DNA from: Kribbella rubisoli
Lineage (GTDB): Bacteria > Actinomycetota > Actinomycetes > Propionibacteriales > Kribbellaceae
Assembly (NCBI RefSeq): GCF_004217145.1
Contig: NZ_SHKR01000011.1
Span: 310,001 to 374,000 of the forward strand
DNA length: 64,000 nt
Direction of reading: 5' to 3'
Below, piece by piece: positions 59,860 through 64,000 of this stretch (positions within the stretch are counted from its first letter, which is position 1; the number at the start of each line of letters is the position of its first letter). Made by a program: the position numbers and the translations under genes. Under the pieces are notes generated by a model that saw nothing but the letters and a program-made list of their open reading frames with translations, was not told where the DNA came from and made no database searches.

Positions 59860-60612
59860 ATGGACGACGCTGAGCTGGTGCGGGCGATCGAGGACAACGC
59901 GGCCGAATTGCTGATGGCGATGGGGGCCGCGGGCGGTGGCGAGCAACGGGATGACGCGGTCGCCCGGTGGACGATCGGTGGGTCGCCCATCGATTATCAC
60001 AACGCGGTCGTGGCGGCGTCCGACGTACGAGCGGTCGCGGATTCCCTTGCGCTGTTGAAGAAACACGGGGTGCCGGGCAACTGGCACGTCGGTCCGTCGA
60101 TGAAGATCTCGCGTGACACGATCCTGGCCGGTTTTGCGGCGGCCGGCTCGGAGCCTGGGATGGCTGTGCGGATCGACGAGCTGGTCCCGGCCGAAGTGCC
60201 CGGGTTGTCGTTGACGCGGGTCGGCGATGACGACGCCTTGGCGGTGTGGGAGGCGACGCTCGGCCAGGGCTTCGGTGAGGGTGAGCGCGAGGCCAGGTGG
60301 GTCGCGTCGGTCTACCAGAAGCTCGGGTACGACGACCCGTGGCAGCATTACATCGGCCGGCTCGACGGCGCACCCGTTGGCACTGCGACAGTCTTCCTCG
60401 GCGCGGGCGTCGCCGGGCTGTACTTCGTGATGACGGTCCCGGAGGTACGCCGCCGCGGGATCGGGGCCGCGATCACGTACGGCGCACTCCGCGACGCAGG
60501 CACGGAGTACGCCGTACTGGAATCATCGCCGGCCGGGCGGTCGGTGTACGAGCGGCTCGGGTTCCGGGAGTACTGCACGATCGAGCTCTACGAGTGGGCT
60601 CCGACGGGCTGA
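59860..60612 (+). CDS. GNAT acetyltransferase
   Basis: A 250-residue protein. An N-terminal helical domain (DDAELVRAIEDNAAELLMAM) precedes a C-terminal GNAT fold with FVMTVPEVRRRGIGAAITY, the acetyl-CoA loop, and SVYERLGFREY. Substrate is unknown. ATG 59860 is chosen, while GTG 59839 would overlap the previous stop. The end overlaps the convergent DUF4267 gene by 25 bp. Confidence 0.83.
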   Translation: MDDAELVRAIEDNAAELLMAMGAAGGGEQRDDAVARWTIGGSPIDYHNAVVAASDVRAVADSLALLKKHGVPGNWHVGPSMKISRDTILAGFAAAGSEPGMAVRIDELVPAEVPGLSLTRVGDDDALAVWEATLGQGFGEGEREARWVASVYQKLGYDDPWQHYIGRLDGAPVGTATVFLGAGVAGLYFVMTVPEVRRRGIGAAITYGALRDAGTEYAVLESSPAGRSVYERLGFREYCTIELYEWAPTG

Positions 60613-60998
60613 GCAGCCTCGACGGCCTCAACAGTACGGCGCTCGCGGAGCAGGAGGCTCGCGTCGACCAGCATCACGAGCGCGGTCAGACCGTGGACAC
60701 CGAGCGCGGTGGCGACCGTGCCGCCGTGGCTCAGGACCGTGATCATGTCCACGATCGGGACGAGCGTGGTGATCGCCATCAGTACGCCGGTCGCGCGGCG
60801 CTGCTTGAGCGCGAACAGCGCGAGGATGTTGAGGCCGAGGACGATGTCGCGGATCCCCTTCGCCACGAAGAAGCCGCCGGCGGCGGCCGTGATCCCGTAC
60901 CCGGCTCCGGCACCGGGCCCGTCGAAGAGGAACCGCACGCCGAAGGTGAGCGGGAAGATGCCGAGCAGGACGGTCAGGACGGTGGTGAAGCGGCGCAT
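60588..60998 (-). CDS. DUF4267 membrane protein
   Basis: A 136-residue protein with four predicted membrane helices, beginning MRRFTTVLTVLLGIFPLTFG and containing YGITAAAGGFFVAKGIRDIV, typical of DUF4267/DoxX-like small membrane proteins. AAGGAG precedes the ATG by 8 nt. It is divergent from a TetR gene with three operator-like sites in the 89-bp gap, so it is very probably repressed by that TetR. Function unknown. Confidence 0.8.
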   Translation of the reverse strand: MRRFTTVLTVLLGIFPLTFGVRFLFDGPGAGAGYGITAAAGGFFVAKGIRDIVLGLNILALFALKQRRATGVLMAITTLVPIVDMITVLSHGGTVATALGVHGLTALVMLVDASLLLRERRTVEAVEAAQPVGAHS

Positions 60999-61014
60999 CA
61001 GGGTCTCCTTGATC

Positions 61015-61076
61015 TAGCATCGCTAACTTTCCTAGCAACGCTAACACTGCCGTTGCTAGATTGTCTAGCAGTGCTA
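61015..61076. promoter_or_regulatory. three TetR-type operators
   Basis: TAGC-N3-GCTA occurs three times: TAGCATCGCTA (61015-61025), TAGCAACGCTA (61033-61043) and TAGCAGTGCTA (61066-61076). A further GCTAG...CTAGC pair spans 61055-61069. They fill the gap between DUF4267 and the divergent TetR gene, as expected for a self-regulated repressor. Confidence 0.75.
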
Positions 61077-61087
61077 GGATCTGACCT

Positions 61088-61681
61088 ATGCCGACCCAGA
61101 CACGCCGCGAGCGGGCCCGCGAGGAGCGCCGTACGCTGATCCTTCGCGCCGCCCGCGACCTCGCCGAGTCCGAGGGCTGGGACGCCGTCACCACCCGCCG
61201 CCTGGCCGAAGCCGTCGACTACAGCCAGCCGGTCCTCTACGGCCACTTCAAGAACATGGACGCGATCGCCGACGCGGTCGCGCTCGAAGGCATCGAGGAG
61301 CTGACCGACGTCTTCCGCGCGGCTCGCTCGAGCGCGAAGGACGACACGGCCGGACTGCGTGCGCTGGCGCACGCCTACCTCGACTACGCCGACCAGCACC
61401 CGGCCGTCTACGAGGCGATGTTCGTCCGCCGGACCGACCTGCAGTTCGGCCGGTCCGAGACGCCGGCCTCACTCATCGACGCCTTCAACCAGATCCGCTC
61501 CGCGGTGGAGCCTTTCGGCACTGGCGACGCGGAGACGCTGACGGAGGTTTTCTGGAGCTCCCTCCACGGCCTGGCCACCCTCACCCACGGTGCCCGCCTC
61601 CGCCCCACCCACCGCGAAGCCCGCGTCGACCTCCTGGTGGCCCGGTTCTCCGGAACTTTTCCGCCAGCTGCCGCCGAATAA
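61088..61681 (+). CDS. TetR-family regulator
   Basis: A 197-residue TetR protein. The helix-turn-helix is VTTRRLAEAVDYSQPVLYGH followed by FKNMDAIADA; the C-terminal part (LHGLATLTHGARLRP) resembles the WHG-domain group. Three matching palindromes lie directly upstream. The likely target is the DUF4267 gene and itself. A hairpin terminator covers its stop codon. Confidence 0.88.
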   Translation: MPTQTRRERAREERRTLILRAARDLAESEGWDAVTTRRLAEAVDYSQPVLYGHFKNMDAIADAVALEGIEELTDVFRAARSSAKDDTAGLRALAHAYLDYADQHPAVYEAMFVRRTDLQFGRSETPASLIDAFNQIRSAVEPFGTGDAETLTEVFWSSLHGLATLTHGARLRPTHREARVDLLVARFSGTFPPAAAE

Positions 61682-61689
61682 GTTCCGGA
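61649..61689 (+). terminator. TTCCGGAA-type hairpin at the TetR 3' end
   Basis: TCCGGAACTT (61649-61658) pairs perfectly with AAGTTCCGGA (61680-61689), spanning the TetR stop. A related hairpin (62714-62760) lies at the other end of the next gene. Confidence 0.6.
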
Positions 61690-61758
61690 AACCCACTGCG
61701 CACGAGTTGTCCACAGGGTGCTGTGCGCGGATGGCGGGATTCGGGCACGCTGGGGTGG

Positions 61759-62739
61759 ATGGACTGGTGGTGGAGGACGCGACTCGAGGATGGGGGAATT
61801 GATGCGCTGATTGACGACCAGGTGCAGATCGTGTCGCGCGTTCAACTGCTCGCCGCAGGCTGGTCGGAGCCTGGCATCAGGCGGCCTCTGCGGAACAGGC
61901 GTTGGCGGGCCGTTCATCCTGGTGTCTACGTCACCCACACCGGACCTATCGGGTACGACGAACGCCTGCTGGCCGCGTTGTTGTACGCCGGGCCTGCCGC
62001 GGCGTGGAGCCACTACACGGCCGCCGAGCAACTCGGCCTGCTCAAGCCGAACCCGAGCGGTCCCGTCTTCGTGACCATCCCAGAACATCGAAAGGTCCGC
62101 CCGCGGCCCGGAGTTGTCGTGCACCGCGACGAGCATTGGGCCGATCGACTCGCACCGGTGGCTCCACCTCGGCGTACGCCGGCGGACGCCGTGCTCGACA
62201 TCGTGGGCATCAGTCCGTCGCTCGATCACGCAGCCGCCGTGATCGCCGAAGCGTGTCAGAGCGGCCGGGTGGCTCCCGCGGACATCCTGAGCTCGTTGGC
62301 CGATCGTCCGCGGCTGAGGCACCGCGGCCGGCTGCGGCCGATCATCGCCGATGTGGTTGCGGGATCACACTCACTGCTGGAGATCCGCTACCTGCGGGAT
62401 GTCGAACGCCGGCACGGGCTGCCGCGCGGGCAGCGGCAGCGCGCGGTCGACCACGAGTTCACCGATGTCTTCTACGCCGGGTTCGATCTGGTGGTGGAGC
62501 TCGACGGCCGGCTCCATCTCGTGCCGAGGCAACGGTGGCGGGACCTCGATCGCGACAATCGCGCGACACTGCGCGCCGAGGCCACATTGCGCTACGGGTG
62601 GTTCGACGTCACCAATCGCCCGTGCGACGCCGCCGTACAGGTGCTCCGGGTGCTCCGCCGTACGAACCCGTCCCTCGCCGCGACCCCGTGCTCCCCATCC
62701 TGCCCCGTCGCGGCTTTCCGGAACATTTCTGCCGTCTAG
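61759..62739 (+). CDS. AbiEi-like helix-turn-helix fused to a DUF559-type nuclease domain
   Basis: A 326-residue protein. The N-terminal part (SRVQLLAAGWSEPGIRRPLR, then WRAVHPGVYVTHTG) matches the AbiEi antitoxin winged-helix domain. The C-terminal part has FDLVVELDGRLHLVPRQRWR then DLDRDNRATLRAEA and YGWFDVTNRP, the Vsr-like/DUF559 PD-(D/E)xK fold. The AbiEii toxin is absent, so this is a solitary fusion of a type common in actinomycetes and without a known function. ATG 61759 follows GGGGTGG. Related hairpins bracket the gene. Confidence 0.75.
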   Translation: MDWWWRTRLEDGGIDALIDDQVQIVSRVQLLAAGWSEPGIRRPLRNRRWRAVHPGVYVTHTGPIGYDERLLAALLYAGPAAAWSHYTAAEQLGLLKPNPSGPVFVTIPEHRKVRPRPGVVVHRDEHWADRLAPVAPPRRTPADAVLDIVGISPSLDHAAAVIAEACQSGRVAPADILSSLADRPRLRHRGRLRPIIADVVAGSHSLLEIRYLRDVERRHGLPRGQRQRAVDHEFTDVFYAGFDLVVELDGRLHLVPRQRWRDLDRDNRATLRAEATLRYGWFDVTNRPCDAAVQVLRVLRRTNPSLAATPCSPSCPVAAFRNISAV

Positions 62740-62760
62740 TGCGGAGTATGTTCCGGAAAG
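62714..62760. terminator. 13-bp-stem bidirectional terminator
   Basis: CTTTCCGGAACAT (62714-62726) pairs perfectly with ATGTTCCGGAAAG (62748-62760). It overlaps the AbiEi-DUF559 stop and lies just before the convergent phosphatase stop, so it can serve both. Confidence 0.75.
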
Positions 62761-62764
62761 GTGG

Positions 62765-63340
62765 CTAGCTGTTCCAGTGGAGGATCGCGGGGGAACCGCG
62801 TTCCCAGCCGAGGGTCGAGAGGGTGGCGGTGTTGAGGACGAAGTGACGGCCTTCGGTGACGTCGAGTTCTAGCCAGCGTGCGGTGAGGCCGCGGAGTGCG
62901 TGTGAGTGGCCGAAGACCAGGACATCTCCCGGTACGGCGGCTATGCGGGCGGCGACCCGGTCGAGCCGGGTGGTGAGCTCGGCGGGCGTTTCGCCGTGGG
63001 GTACCGGGTCGTCCCATACCGTCCAGCCCGGGACGGTCTTGCGGATCTCCGCGGTGGTGATGCCTTCGTAGTCCCCGTAGTTCCACTCGACGAGGTCGTC
63101 GTCGACCTCGGCGTCGGGGTAGCCGGCCAGTTCCGCCGTACGCCGCGCGCGCTGCCGCGGTGAGGTCAGCACCAGGTCGAACGACTCCCCCGCCAGGCGC
63201 TCCTTGAGACCCGCCGCGACACGCTCGCCCTCAGGCGTGAGCGGAAGATCGGTGACGGACGTGTGCCGACCCGATCTGCTCCATTCGGTCTCGCCGTGCC
63301 GAACCAGGAAGACCCGGTCGTCCCGCTCCTGTGTGGTCAC
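62765..63340 (-). CDS. histidine phosphatase (phosphoglycerate mutase family)
   Basis: A 191-residue protein with the catalytic RHG in VFLVRHGETEWSRSG, RARRTAELAG, the acid in VEWNYGDYEG and the second histidine in VLVFGHSHALRGL. This set marks a cytoplasmic broad-specificity phosphatase more than a true glycolytic mutase. GTG 63340 is chosen over the longer frame that runs into the LacI promoter. The substrate is unknown. Confidence 0.88.
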   Translation of the reverse strand: MTTQERDDRVFLVRHGETEWSRSGRHTSVTDLPLTPEGERVAAGLKERLAGESFDLVLTSPRQRARRTAELAGYPDAEVDDDLVEWNYGDYEGITTAEIRKTVPGWTVWDDPVPHGETPAELTTRLDRVAARIAAVPGDVLVFGHSHALRGLTARWLELDVTEGRHFVLNTATLSTLGWERGSPAILHWNS

Positions 63341-63419
63341 GCTTGCATCCTCGCAGACCATCGGCCGATGACGGGTGAGCCCTTGACCGTTTGAACGATC
63401 CAGGGCAGGGTATCCAAAC

Positions 63420-63433
63420 TGTAAGCGCTTCCA
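63420..63433. promoter_or_regulatory. LacI-type operator
   Basis: TGTAAGCGCTTCCA contains the perfect palindrome AAGCGCTT and matches the general LacI/GalR-family operator form (TGxAAGCGCTTxCA). It lies 24 bp before the LacI gene start, in position for autoregulation. Confidence 0.65.
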
Positions 63434-63456
63434 CTTTCCCTCCAGGAGTGAGCACC

Positions 63457-64000
63457 GTGGCATCCGGACCCACCGGCCGGCCGGCGACGATCTACGACGT
63501 CGCCGCCCTCGCGAAGCTGTCGATCGCGACGGTTTCGCGTGTCCTGCAAGGGACCGGACCGGTTTCGGCGAAGGCGCGGGCCCGCGTGGACCAGGCGGCG
63601 CAGGAGCTCAACTACGTACCGTTGCGCGCCGCCCGGAGTCTCGCCGTACAACGGCACGAGGCGCACGGGCTCGTGCTGCCGGACCTCGCCGGTCCGTTCT
63701 ACGGCGATCTGCTGATGGGGTACGAGCGCTGGGCCGGCGAGCACGGGCAGAGCGTCATCATCACCGTTACCCACGGCAACCCGGATCCGCGGCGCAGTGT
63801 GATGGATCTGGCCGGCCGGGTCGACGGGATCGTTGTCCACGGCAACGCTCTCGAGCTGGCGACGATCCAGGCGCTGCAGAAGGCCGGTGTGCCGTTGGTG
63901 CTGATCGCGCATCCTCCCATCCGCAGCTGCGACTCGGTCCGCACCGAGTCGGCGGCAAGCGCCGAAGCGCTGACGACACGACTGCTGGACCACGGCCGCA
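63457..64000 (+). CDS. LacI-family regulator, cut by the window end
   Basis: The frame starts at GTG 63457 (AGGAG eight bases upstream; GTG 63448 is also in frame) and is open to the last base, about 181 residues. The N-terminal LacI helix-turn-helix is TIYDVAALAKLSIATVSRVL followed by LNYVPLRAARSLA (hinge). The effector domain begins at GLVLPDLAGPFYGDLLMGYE. It probably represses a nearby sugar operon beyond the right edge. An AAGCGCTT operator lies just upstream. Confidence 0.9.
   Translation, partial: MASGPTGRPATIYDVAALAKLSIATVSRVLQGTGPVSAKARARVDQAAQELNYVPLRAARSLAVQRHEAHGLVLPDLAGPFYGDLLMGYERWAGEHGQSVIITVTHGNPDPRRSVMDLAGRVDGIVVHGNALELATIQALQKAGVPLVLIAHPPIRSCDSVRTESAASAEALTTRLLDHGR

Noticed and set aside
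1..64000. tRNA, rRNA or riboswitch genes
   Set aside because: No cloverleaf with a CCA-adjacent acceptor pattern, rRNA core sequence or known riboswitch motif was recognised by eye; a covariance-model search would be decisive.

Overview
The window is 64 kb of high-GC chromosomal DNA from an actinomycete. The evidence is a WhiB7-type regulator, a mycoredoxin, an AdnAB helicase-nuclease pair, mycothiol-type maleylpyruvate isomerase folds, an F420-type luciferase-like oxidoreductase and many short-leader or apparently leaderless genes. A member of the Propionibacteriales/Nocardioidaceae such as Kribbella is my best guess from gene style. That is inference: there is no rRNA here to confirm it. 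I found no tRNA, rRNA, CRISPR array, prophage or plasmid function. Apart from one TnpB element, the window is ordinary, densely packed chromosome.

The backbone follows a gene order I know from mycobacteria (roughly Rv3197 to Rv3213c): aarF (cut by the left edge), whiB7, uvrD2, mrx1, nudC, adnB-adnA, an alkyltransferase-like protein, moeZ, a TetR gene, a DUF3107 gene, a ferritin-like gene, a DEAD-box helicase and a parA/soj gene. Lineage-specific blocks sit between these anchors.

Region by region. 1-3.6 kb: aarF tail, DHA2 exporter, DUF899 protein, small zinc-ribbon protein, NUDIX hydrolase. 3.6-7.1 kb: whiB7 with a long attenuator-like leader and uORF, then uvrD2 and mrx1. 7.1-11.8 kb: secreted beta-propeller protein, nudC, deoD, and a lipoprotein probably started at CTG. 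11.8-17.5 kb: TetR regulator with paired operators facing an SDR / saccharopine-dehydrogenase-like / acyl-CoA ligase cluster that is split by an antisense TnpB element. 17.5-24.2 kb: GPP34 protein, ECF sigma factor, an iron-box-controlled siderophore pair (acyltransferase and NIS synthetase), one intact and one frameshifted Uma2 gene, a cysteine-dioxygenase-like gene and a LysR gene. 24.2-32 kb: adnB, adnA, a secreted protein and ATL. 32-41.3 kb: oxidoreductase, DUF2277, TetR with a maleylpyruvate isomerase-like protein, moeZ, a large secreted alpha/beta hydrolase with Calx-beta repeats, a second hydrolase, and a stand-alone LigD-type polymerase with a tiny acidic protein. 41.4-47.8 kb: TetR, DUF3107, YeaQ-like membrane protein, a repeat- and hairpin-rich gap, ferritin-like protein, DEAD-box helicase, DUF4349 lipoprotein and ParA. 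47.8-54.2 kb: hydrolase, ECF sigma factor with a membrane partner, a RelA/SpoT-like gene broken by an in-frame stop and coupled to an unknown small gene, and a three-gene ABC-2 exporter. 54.4-64 kb: hydrolase, RecB-like nuclease / MarC / PHP operon, NUDIX, AraC, NmrA-like and GNAT genes, TetR facing DUF4267 with three operators, an AbiEi-DUF559 fusion bracketed by related hairpins, a phosphoglycerate-mutase-like gene and the start of a LacI gene.

Genome maintenance (UvrD2, AdnAB, LigD-type polymerase, ATL, RecB-like nuclease), stress and redox response (WhiB7, Mrx1, NudC) and envelope or secreted proteins dominate. The points most worth following are the RelA/SpoT pair, the whiB7 leader, the junctions of the TnpB element, two CTG starts, the tandemly duplicated 3' end of the ferritin-like gene, and the hairpins bracketing the AbiEi-DUF559 gene.
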